Source: JAVKFY01 sp040223615 (GTDB lineage: Bacteria; Pseudomonadota; Alphaproteobacteria; GCA-2731375). Taken from it: DNA of 64,000 bases. Positions 36,720 through 43,623 of this stretch are shown here, piece after piece. The notes below the pieces were generated by a model. It searched no databases. It worked only from the letters and a program-made list of their open reading frames with translations, and was not told where the DNA came from. The stretch lies in contig JAVKFY010000061.1 of NCBI GenBank assembly GCA_040223615.1, positions 150,180 through 214,179 on the forward strand, written 5' to 3'. The translations under genes were made by a program, and so were the position numbers. Position 1 is the stretch's first letter. The number at the start of each line of letters is the position of its first letter.

Positions 36720-37136
36720 TCAACCGCGGCGGCGGTGGATGTCGAGGCCGACTTCGTCGAGGCGGGCCTGTTCGATCCGCTCCAGCCGCGCCCGTTCGGC
36801 GGCCAGCCGTTTGTCGCGCACGATCTCGATCTGCTTCAACGCCAGATACGCCTGACCGACATCGTCCTGCTTCAACGCGATCTGGCCGCTGACTTCGGCC
36901 AGGCCGTCGGCCAGCTTGGCCTGGTCGCGACGCACGCGGCGGGCATAGTCGGGATAGGTGCGCAAGGCGCCCTCGCGGCCGTTGGCGACGGACGCTTCGT
37001 CACGGCGCAGTTCTTCCAGCTCGGCCGTGGCGGCGTTGAGCTGGTCCTGGTGATCGTAGAGCGAGGCCAGACGGCGGCGCTCCTCGTTGAGCTGCCAGCG
37101 CTGCAGGCGCAGCAGGGTATCGTATGTGCGGCTCAT
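36720..37136 (-). CDS. fliJ: Flagellar export chaperone/stalk protein FliJ
   Basis: This 138-residue protein is almost entirely helical and charged, forming an antiparallel coiled coil (about 10-130). Its N-terminal SRTYDTLLRLQRWQLNEERR segment is as in FliJ. FliJ sits in the centre of the FliI ring and links it to FlhA. The assignment rests on size, coiled-coil composition and position directly after fliI, with a 4-base overlap. Confidence 0.87.
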   Translation of the reverse strand: MSRTYDTLLRLQRWQLNEERRRLASLYDHQDQLNAATAELEELRRDEASVANGREGALRTYPDYARRVRRDQAKLADGLAEVSGQIALKQDDVGQAYLALKQIEIVRDKRLAAERARLERIEQARLDEVGLDIHRRRG

Positions 37137-38464
37137 GCCGTCTCCGTGGGTTCAATCGCGGCCAGGATCTGGGCCAGGTGGCCATAGCCATCGGCCAGGC
37201 GCGACACTTCACGCTTCTCCTGCCGCAGGAAATCTTCCAGGCCTTCGTTGGCCCTGACCGCGCGATCGACGTCCGGATCGGTGCCGGCGCGATAGGCGCC
37301 GAGCCGGACCAGTTCGGCCATGTCGTCGTATAGCGCCATCAGCCGGCGCGCCTCGCGCACCAGCGTGGTCTCGTCGTCCGAGTTGCAGCCCGGCATGGTG
37401 CGCGAGACCGAGCGCAGGACGTTGACCGCCGGAAACCGCCCGCGTTCGGCGATGGCACGCTCCAGCACGATGTGGCCGTCCAGGATGCCGCGCACCGCGT
37501 CGGCGATCGGTTCGTTGTGGTCGTCGCCTTCGACCAGAACGGTGAACAGGCCGGTGATCGCGCCCGCGCCGGACCCCGGTCCGGCACGTTCCAGCAGCGA
37601 CGGCAGCTCGGCGAAGACCGACGGCGTGTAGCCCTTGCTGGCCGGCGGCTCGCCGCCCGACAGGCCGATCTCGCGCTGCGCCATGGCGAAGCGGGTGACG
37701 CTGTCCATCAGGCAGAACACCTGCTTGCCCCGGTCGCGGAAATACTCCGCCAGGGTGAGCGTGAGATAGGCCGCTTGGCGCCGCATCAGCGCCGGCTCGT
37801 CCGACGTCGCGACCACGACGATGGAGCGCGCCAGGCCCTCCGGCCCCAGGTCTTCTTCCAGGAATTCCTGCACCTCGCGGCCGCGTTCGCCGATCAGGCC
37901 GACGATGATGATGTCGGCCTCGGCATTGCGCGCCAGCATCGACAGCAGCACCGACTTGCCCACGCCGGAGCCGGCGAAGATGCCCATGCGCTGGCCCCGG
38001 CAGCAGGTCAGGAAGGTGTTCAACCCGCGCACGCCGAGATCGAGCTTGCCGCCGACCCGTTGTCGCAGATGTGCCTGCGGCGGCTTGCCGCGCAACGGCA
38101 TCGCCACGGCGCCACGGCGCAGCGCCGTACCGCCGTCGATCGCCTCGCCGCGGCCGTTGACCACCCGCCCGAGCCAGCTCTGGTCCGGATAGACCGCAGC
38201 CGCCTGCTCGACCACCTTGGCGCGGCAGCCCAGCCCGACACCGTCCAGGGCGCCAAACGGCATCAGCAACGCCCGGCCGTCGCGAAACCCGACCACCTCG
38301 GTGTCCAGGTCGCCGCCGCCTCGCCGCTCCACGCGACAGCGCGCGCCGACCGCCAGGCTGCGTTGCACGCCGGCAACTTCGAGCAATAGCCCCTGGACCC
38401 CGGCGACCCGGCCATAGACCCTGAATTCGGGCAGCTGCTCGATTTCTTGCAAAAGCGCTTGCAT
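37133..38464 (-). CDS. fliI: Flagellum-specific ATPase FliI
   Basis: The 443-residue ATPase is related to F1-beta. Walker A is AGSGVGKS with Lys170, the catalytic Glu is in the GERGREVQEFLEE segment near 195, and MDSVTRFAMAQREIGL is near 255. It energises unfolding and entry of flagellar export substrates. It is divergent from ctrA across a 266-base regulatory gap and overlaps fliJ. Confidence 0.95.
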   Translation of the reverse strand: MQALLQEIEQLPEFRVYGRVAGVQGLLLEVAGVQRSLAVGARCRVERRGGGDLDTEVVGFRDGRALLMPFGALDGVGLGCRAKVVEQAAAVYPDQSWLGRVVNGRGEAIDGGTALRRGAVAMPLRGKPPQAHLRQRVGGKLDLGVRGLNTFLTCCRGQRMGIFAGSGVGKSVLLSMLARNAEADIIIVGLIGERGREVQEFLEEDLGPEGLARSIVVVATSDEPALMRRQAAYLTLTLAEYFRDRGKQVFCLMDSVTRFAMAQREIGLSGGEPPASKGYTPSVFAELPSLLERAGPGSGAGAITGLFTVLVEGDDHNEPIADAVRGILDGHIVLERAIAERGRFPAVNVLRSVSRTMPGCNSDDETTLVREARRLMALYDDMAELVRLGAYRAGTDPDVDRAVRANEGLEDFLRQEKREVSRLADGYGHLAQILAAIEPTETA

Positions 38465-38572
38465 CGCATCCGCTGTTAAGGTTCTAAGGTGGCGTAAGTA
38501 AGGTCACCTGCGGGCCTTCCCCGGGCCACGTTTCGGCACTATGCGGCGCGCCCTGTTAAGGAGGCGTGAACC

Positions 38573-38626
38573 ATGTCGACGTCTGTCTCGGGAGGTGTGC
38601 GGCGGCGAGGGGGACAGGCTGGATAG
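38573..38626 (+). CDS. Candidate 17-codon leader ORF upstream of ctrA
   Basis: ATG at 38573 opens 17 codons (MSTSVSGGVRRRGGQAG) ending in TAG at 38624. It is preceded by AAGGAGG with an 8-base spacer, one of the strongest ribosome sites in the window and far better than that of ctrA itself. It lies 104 bases before the ctrA ATG on the same strand. Whether it is translated, and whether it is in the ctrA transcript, cannot be told from sequence. Confidence 0.4.
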   Translation: MSTSVSGGVRRRGGQAG

Positions 38627-38629
38627 CCT

Positions 38630-38712
38630 GAATCGAGTTTCGGGTATTGATGAGATTTTAGGAGTCTTTACCCGATGTTAACCGTCCGGCCATTAACCTG
38701 AAGGCGCTTTAA
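38630..38712 (+). promoter_or_regulatory. ctrA promoter region with TTAA boxes and GANTC sites
   Basis: TTAACC at 38678-38683 and 38693-38698 and TTAA at 38709-38712 lie within 35 bases, ending 18 bases before the ctrA ATG. Two further TTAAGG sites lie upstream at 38476 and 38556. GANTC sites, the CcrM methylation target, are at 38630-38634 and 38662-38666, with another inside ctrA at 38755-38759. Spacing is TTAA-N11-TTAA rather than the canonical N7. Autoregulation and methylation control are known for ctrA in Caulobacter and are inferred here. Confidence 0.5.
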
Positions 38713-38730
38713 CGATTAGAGGCTGACAAG

Positions 38731-39426
38731 ATGCGGGTGCTTCTCATCGAGGACGATTCCGCCACAGCTCGAGCCATCGAGCTGATGCTGCAAAGCGAAG
38801 GGCTGAACGTCTACACGACCGACCTTGGCGAGGAAGGCCTCGATCTTGGAAAGTTGTACGATTACGACATCATCATTCTCGACCTGAACCTGCCTGATAT
38901 GCACGGCTATGACGTGCTGAAGAAACTGCGGGTATCCAAGGTCGAGACGCCGATCCTGATCCTGTCCGGCATGAGCCAGCCGGACGATAAGGTGAAGGGC
39001 CTCGGTTTCGGTGCCGACGACTACATGGTCAAGCCGTTCGACAAGCGCGAGCTGGTCGCCCGGATCCATGCCATCGTCCGCCGCTCCAAGGGCCACGCCC
39101 AGTCGGTGATCCGGACCGGCAAGCTGACGGTGAACCTCGACACCCGCTCCGTGGAGGTCGAGAACAGCCGTCTGCACCTGACCGGCAAGGAATACTCGAT
39201 GCTGGAGCTGTTGAGCCTGCGCAAGGGCACGACGCTCACCAAGGAGATGTTCCTGAACCATCTCTACGGCGGCATGGACGAGCCCGAGCTCAAGATCATC
39301 GACGTGTTCATATGCAAGCTGCGCAAGAAGCTTGCGGCGGCGACCGGCGGCGAACACTACATCGAGACGGTGTGGGGACGCGGCTACGTGCTGCGCGACC
39401 CGCCAGAGGAAGAAGCAGCCGCCTGA
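38731..39426 (+). CDS. ctrA: Cell-cycle response regulator CtrA
   Basis: This 231-residue OmpR-type regulator is the same length as Caulobacter CtrA. The receiver has the acidic pair Glu7/Asp8/Asp9, the phospho-acceptor Asp51 in IIILDLNLPD and Lys in YMVKPFDKRE. The winged-helix domain has SRLHLTGKEYSMLELLSLRK and a recognition region with KIIDVFICKLRKKL. The C-terminus ends in Ala-Ala, as in the ClpXP-degraded Caulobacter protein. In Rhodospirillales CtrA mainly controls motility genes and is usually not essential. A strong terminator follows, so ctrA is a single-gene unit. Confidence 0.97.
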   Translation: MRVLLIEDDSATARAIELMLQSEGLNVYTTDLGEEGLDLGKLYDYDIIILDLNLPDMHGYDVLKKLRVSKVETPILILSGMSQPDDKVKGLGFGADDYMVKPFDKRELVARIHAIVRRSKGHAQSVIRTGKLTVNLDTRSVEVENSRLHLTGKEYSMLELLSLRKGTTLTKEMFLNHLYGGMDEPELKIIDVFICKLRKKLAAATGGEHYIETVWGRGYVLRDPPEEEAAA

Positions 39427-39452
39427 CGGCGTTCCTCCTCTTCGAAAGTTTG

Positions 39453-39485
39453 CCGCCCGGCCTCGCGCTGGGCGGTTTGCTTTTG
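39453..39485 (+). terminator. Intrinsic terminator of ctrA
   Basis: A 9-bp stem (39453-39461 with 39467-39475, one G-U pair) around the loop CTCGC is followed by TTTGCTTTTG. It starts 27 bases after the ctrA stop. Confidence 0.8.
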
Positions 39486-39520
39486 TGGCCAGCTAGAACG
39501 TTTCCCGCTTTCGCGAGATC

Positions 39521-39597
39521 GCACCGGCCCGCTCCCCCACCCGGCCACCCACAAGGATACTGGCGTGGGGTGGCCGGGTGGGGGAGCGGGCTGGTGC
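39521..39597. repeat. 30-bp-arm palindrome between ctrA and the alcohol dehydrogenase gene
   Basis: Arms 39521-39550 and 39568-39597 are complementary over 30 bases with one mismatch and enclose a 17-base loop. It stands between the ctrA terminator and the converging alcohol dehydrogenase stop at 39617. The C-rich arm (CTCCCCCACCCGGCCACCC) suggests a mobile or multicopy intergenic palindrome rather than a simple terminator. Confidence 0.8.
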
Positions 39598-39616
39598 CGG
39601 CTAAACATGACACGCT

Positions 39617-40699
39617 CTAGCTCCAGGGCTCGATGATGATCTTGCAGTGCCGGTCGGGCGAGGCCAGCGCCTCGAAGGCCGGCGCCACGCCGTCCAGGCC
39701 GACTTCGCCGGTGACCATCGCCGCGCCATCGATCTTGCCGTCGGCCAGGTGGCGCAGGCTGTCGGCGAACTCGTCCGCCGTGTAGCCCAGCACGAATTGC
39801 AGCGACAGTTCCTTGCCGATCGCCCGCATCGGCCGGATCGTGTCGTCCTGCATGCACACGCCGACGATCACGGCGCGGGTGTCGCGCGGCACCGACTTGG
39901 CGATCTGGTCGATCATGCCGGGCACCCCGACGCACTCGAACACCACGGTCGGTCGGCAGCGCGGCCCCTCGACCGGAAATGGCGAGGGCGGCGCGTCGGC
40001 CGGTTCCGGCAACGTCGCCAGCTCCAGCCAGCTCGTATAGGGCGAGGTCACCGCCGGGTCGATCACCAGATCGGCGCCGAAGCGGACCGCCAGTTCGCGA
40101 CGCTTCGGCGAGAAGTCGGCCGCCACGATCGGTCCGACGCCGCGCAGCTTCAAGCCGGCGATGACCGACAGGCCGACCGGCCCGCAGCCGATCACCAGCG
40201 GCACGTCATCCGCGCCGAGACGCGCTTTCGCCACCGCGTGCCAGCCGACCGCCAGCGGTTCGGTCAGCGCCGCGATCGGGCTCGGCAGATCGCCCGGCAC
40301 CGGCAGCAGCAGCGGCGCCGACAGCACCATGTATTCGCCGTAGCCACCCGGCGCCTCGTGCGAATAGCCGACCGTCTGCCGGCCCTTCGGCCCGAATGTC
40401 ACCGGCAGCGAGCAGACCCGGGTGCCGGCCGCCATGCGGCGCTCGCTGCCCGGCCCGTAGTCGACGATCTCGGCGCAGAATTCGTGGCCCATGACCAGGT
40501 CGTCGCCAAGCCTCAGACTGGCCAGCGTGCCCTCACCCTCACTGGCCGCGATCACGTCGGGAAGATGCTGCAGGACGTGCAGGTCAGAGCCGCAGATGCC
40601 GCAGGCCAGCGACTTGACCAGCACCTGCCCCGCGGCCGGTTCCGGCACCGGCAGCTCGCCGACCGCAATCCGCTGTTGTCGCATGATCGCCGCACGCAT
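39617..40699 (-). CDS. Zinc-binding medium-chain alcohol dehydrogenase family protein
   Basis: The 360-residue enzyme has the catalytic-zinc motifs CGICGSDLH near 33-41 and GHEFCAEIVDYG near 70, a TEPLAVGWHAV segment, and the NAD(P)-binding VIGCGPVGLSVIAGL near 167. The four-cysteine structural zinc lobe expected near residue 95 is replaced by an RVCSLPVTFGPKG sequence with a single Cys, so only the catalytic zinc is likely. The substrate is unknown. It is 74 bases downstream of cheR on the same strand but has no evident link to chemotaxis. The ATG at 40699 was chosen near the conserved N-terminus. Confidence 0.85.
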   Translation of the reverse strand: MRAAIMRQQRIAVGELPVPEPAAGQVLVKSLACGICGSDLHVLQHLPDVIAASEGEGTLASLRLGDDLVMGHEFCAEIVDYGPGSERRMAAGTRVCSLPVTFGPKGRQTVGYSHEAPGGYGEYMVLSAPLLLPVPGDLPSPIAALTEPLAVGWHAVAKARLGADDVPLVIGCGPVGLSVIAGLKLRGVGPIVAADFSPKRRELAVRFGADLVIDPAVTSPYTSWLELATLPEPADAPPSPFPVEGPRCRPTVVFECVGVPGMIDQIAKSVPRDTRAVIVGVCMQDDTIRPMRAIGKELSLQFVLGYTADEFADSLRHLADGKIDGAAMVTGEVGLDGVAPAFEALASPDRHCKIIIEPWS

Positions 40700-40773
40700 G
40701 TGCTTCCCCGCCCGATGGATCCGGCGGCCATCGTAGCGGCGCGCCATCGCGGCGCAACGGCTTCAGGCTGGCC

Positions 40774-41583
40774 TCAGGAGGGTCCGTAGATGCCGCGCTG
40801 GCCAGGCAGCGGCTTGAACGCGTCGGTGATGCCGAGCACGGTCTCGGCGGCGCCGAGGAACAGCGCACCGTCGGCGGGCAGCAGATTGCGCATGTTGCCC
40901 AACACCGTGGCCTTGGTCTGCTGATCGAAATAGATCAGCACGTTGCGGCAGAAGATCGCGTCGAACTTGCCGAGCGCGGTCAGCGACGTCAGCAGGTTCT
41001 GCTCGCGGAACTTCACCATCGCGCGCAAGCCCGCATCGATCTGCCACAGGTCCTTGACCTGGGTGAAGTATTTCATCAGCAGCTGGATCGGCAGGCCGCG
41101 CTGCACCTCGAACTGCGAGTACAGGCCGACCTTGGCCTTCTCCAGCACTTCCCGGCTGATGTCCGTGCCGACGATCTCGAAGCGGTAGCCGGCCACCTTG
41201 GCGGCTTCCTCCTTCAGGATCATGGCAATCGAATAGGCCTCCTGGCCGGTCGAGCAGGCCGCCGACCAGATGCGAATGGTGCGCGTCGTCTTGCGCGCCT
41301 CCAGCAAGGCCGGCAGGACGTCCGTGCGGAATGCGTCGAACGGCTTCACGTCACGAAAGAAGAACGACTCGTTGGTCGTCATCGCCTCGGTGACGTCGCG
41401 CAGCAGCGGCTCGGACTTGGAGCGCCTGATCTCGGCGACCAGGTCCTCCAGCTTCTCCATGCCCATTTTGCGCGCCACCGGCGTCAGCCGGCTCTCCAGC
41501 AAGTAGACCTTGTCCTCGGTCAGCGCCAGGCCGGACCGCTGCCTCAAAAGGTCGGAGAGAAGCGCGAAATCCTGTTGGTTCAC
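40774..41583 (-). CDS. cheR: Chemotaxis protein methyltransferase CheR
   Basis: The protein has 269 residues, with an N-terminal helical domain and an S-adenosylmethionine-binding domain showing TTNESFFFRD near 69-78, IWSAACSTGQEAYS near 105-117 and FDAIFCRNVLIYFD near 207-220. It methylates glutamates of chemoreceptors. No TPR or PAS extension is present. It overlaps cheB by 4 bases and ends the che operon. Confidence 0.95.
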   Translation of the reverse strand: MNQQDFALLSDLLRQRSGLALTEDKVYLLESRLTPVARKMGMEKLEDLVAEIRRSKSEPLLRDVTEAMTTNESFFFRDVKPFDAFRTDVLPALLEARKTTRTIRIWSAACSTGQEAYSIAMILKEEAAKVAGYRFEIVGTDISREVLEKAKVGLYSQFEVQRGLPIQLLMKYFTQVKDLWQIDAGLRAMVKFREQNLLTSLTALGKFDAIFCRNVLIYFDQQTKATVLGNMRNLLPADGALFLGAAETVLGITDAFKPLPGQRGIYGPS

Positions 41584-42749
41584 AAACCACCCCCGTTGGC
41601 CAGGCGACAGATCGTCGGCCCGATCTCACGCAGCGGCAACACCGCGCTGCACAGGCCGCCGGTCGCCACCGCGCCCGGCATGCCCCACACCACACTGCTG
41701 GCCTCGTCTTGCGCCACGATCGCGCCGCCAGCGGCGACAATCGCCTGACCCCCACTCAGGCCGTCGTGGCCCATGCCGGTCAGCACCACGCCCAGCACCG
41801 CGCCGCCATAGGCCTTGGCCAGGCTGCGGAACATCGGATCGACGGCGGGTCGGCAGAAATTCTCCGGCGGCCCTTTTTCCAACGCGATCTTCGGCTGGCC
41901 GCCCCGCACCTGCACCGTCAGGTGGAAATCGCCCGGTGCCAGATAGATGTGGCCGCCTTTCAGGATCTCGCCGTCCTGAGCCTCGGCGCAGCCCTCGCCA
42001 TGAATGCGGCGCAGGTGCTCGGCCAGGATCTTGGTGAAGGTCGGCGGCATATGCTGGGTGATGACGATCGGCTGCTTCACCTTGCCGGCCATCACCTTGA
42101 CCAGTTCCATCAGCGCCTGCGGTCCGCCCGTCGAGCTGCCGATGGCGATGACCTTCGGCGACAGCATGCGGTTCCAACGGCGCAACGAAATCGGTGACTT
42201 GCCATAGAGCCCGCCCTCCGGCCGCCGCGCCACCGAGACCGGCGCACGCCCACCCGCCGACTTCGCGGTCGTGGACCCGGAGCCGCGCGGCCGCATTCGC
42301 GACGCCGCGGCCAGGGCCTTGACCTTGCCGATCAGCTCGCGCCGAAAATCCATCGTGCCGGTCATTTCCACAGTCGCCGACGGCTTGGCGACGTAGTCGG
42401 CGGCCCCGGCAGACAGCGCTTGCATGCTGATCTCGGCATTGCGTTGGGTCAGCGTGGACGACATCAGCACCTTCAGGCCGGCATCGTCGGCCAGCATCTT
42501 CTTCAGCGCCGTCATGCCATCCATGACCGGCATCTCGATATCGAGCACGACGACATCGGGGTGATGCTCGCGGGCCTGCCGCAGCGCCACTTCGCCATTC
42601 GACGCGCGTGCGACGACGGTGATCTCGCCGTCCTCCTCAAGCCAGCGGCACACCAGCCCGCGGATCACCGCGCTGTCGTCGACCACGAGCACGCGAATGG
42701 CGTCCGCCTTCGCGCCGGTACGCGCCGGATACTCGGAAAACGCATTCAC
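41580..42749 (-). CDS. cheB: Chemotaxis methylesterase/glutaminase CheB
   Basis: The 389-residue protein has a receiver domain with Asp70 as phospho-acceptor in VVVLDIEMPVMDG. A linker of about 60 residues follows, then the methylesterase domain with the triad Ser206 (GSSTGG), His233 (TQHMPP) and Asp330 (GMGHDG). It demethylates receptors to reset sensitivity when phosphorylated by CheA. It overlaps cheY upstream and cheR downstream by 4 bases each. Confidence 0.96.
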   Translation of the reverse strand: MNAFSEYPARTGAKADAIRVLVVDDSAVIRGLVCRWLEEDGEITVVARASNGEVALRQAREHHPDVVVLDIEMPVMDGMTALKKMLADDAGLKVLMSSTLTQRNAEISMQALSAGAADYVAKPSATVEMTGTMDFRRELIGKVKALAAASRMRPRGSGSTTAKSAGGRAPVSVARRPEGGLYGKSPISLRRWNRMLSPKVIAIGSSTGGPQALMELVKVMAGKVKQPIVITQHMPPTFTKILAEHLRRIHGEGCAEAQDGEILKGGHIYLAPGDFHLTVQVRGGQPKIALEKGPPENFCRPAVDPMFRSLAKAYGGAVLGVVLTGMGHDGLSGGQAIVAAGGAIVAQDEASSVVWGMPGAVATGGLCSAVLPLREIGPTICRLANGGGL

Positions 42750-43111
42750 CCGATAAGTCCTACCTGGGCGAACTTGGCTTCGATGATGTCCTTGTCGAAC
42801 GGCTTCATGATGTACTCGTCAGCGCCGGCCGAGATCGCCTCGGAGATGTGCGTCATGTCGTTCTCCGTGGTGCAGAACACGACCTTGGGCCGGTCGCCGC
42901 CGTCGCTGGCGCGCAGGCTCTTGAGAAAGTCGAGGCCGTTCATCACCGGCATGTTCCAGTCCAGCAGAATCGCATCCGGCATCGCCTGCTGGCAGACCGA
43001 AATCGCTTCCTCGCCGTTGGCGGCTTCGTCGATGTCGAAGTCAAGCTCCTGCAGGATGCGTCGGGCCACCATGCGGATGACCTTGCTGTCGTCGACGACC
43101 AGGCACTTCAT
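42746..43111 (-). CDS. cheY: Chemotaxis response regulator CheY
   Basis: This 121-residue single-domain receiver has Asp8/Asp9, the phospho-acceptor Asp51 in AILLDWNMPVMNG, the Thr switch residue in FCTTEND and Lys in YIMKPFDKD. It carries the signal from CheA to the motor switch (FliM/FliN). It starts 32 bases after cheW and overlaps cheB. Confidence 0.94.
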   Translation of the reverse strand: MKCLVVDDSKVIRMVARRILQELDFDIDEAANGEEAISVCQQAMPDAILLDWNMPVMNGLDFLKSLRASDGGDRPKVVFCTTENDMTHISEAISAGADEYIMKPFDKDIIEAKFAQVGLIG

Positions 43112-43143
43112 CGTCTGCTCCCGATTGAACGAATGAACCGCAG

Positions 43144-43623
43144 CTAGGCCGCCAAGACGCCGCGATCGAAATCGAGCAGACGGTCGACTTCGAGCACGAC
43201 CATGAGCTGACCGTCCAGACGGTAGATGCCGCTGGAGACTTCGCGCCAGTTCGGCTTCAGCGTCGGCGGGTTCGGCTCCATCCGATCCGCCTCGATCGCC
43301 AGCACTTCGCCGACCTCATCGATCAGCAGGCTGTAGAGTTCGCCCTTGAACTCGACCACGATGCTCATCGAGGCCTCGCGATCGGCCGCCGGCAGACCGA
43401 GCCGCTGGCGCAGGTCGATGGCGGTGACGATCCGCCCGCGCATGTTCAGCGCGCCCGCCACCGCCGGCGGCGCCAGCGGGACTCGCGCCAGTTTCTGCGG
43501 CCCCAGGACGTCCTGCACCGTCAGCACCCGGATGCCGAACATCTGTCCGCCGACCGAAGCGGTGATGAACTCGACGCCACCGTAGATGCCGCGCGCGGAG
43601 GTATCGGTTTCCTGACTGTTCAT
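43144..43623 (-). CDS. cheW: Chemotaxis coupling protein CheW
   Basis: The 159-residue CheW domain protein has a TASVGGQMFGIRVLTVQDVL N-terminal strand region and the family motifs VAGALNMRGRIVTAIDLRQRLGL and LIDEVGEVLAIEADRMEPNP. It links receptors to CheA. Its ATG overlaps the cheA stop by 4 bases, so it is made in step with CheA. Confidence 0.94.
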   Translation of the reverse strand: MNSQETDTSARGIYGGVEFITASVGGQMFGIRVLTVQDVLGPQKLARVPLAPPAVAGALNMRGRIVTAIDLRQRLGLPAADREASMSIVVEFKGELYSLLIDEVGEVLAIEADRMEPNPPTLKPNWREVSSGIYRLDGQLMVVLEVDRLLDFDRGVLAA

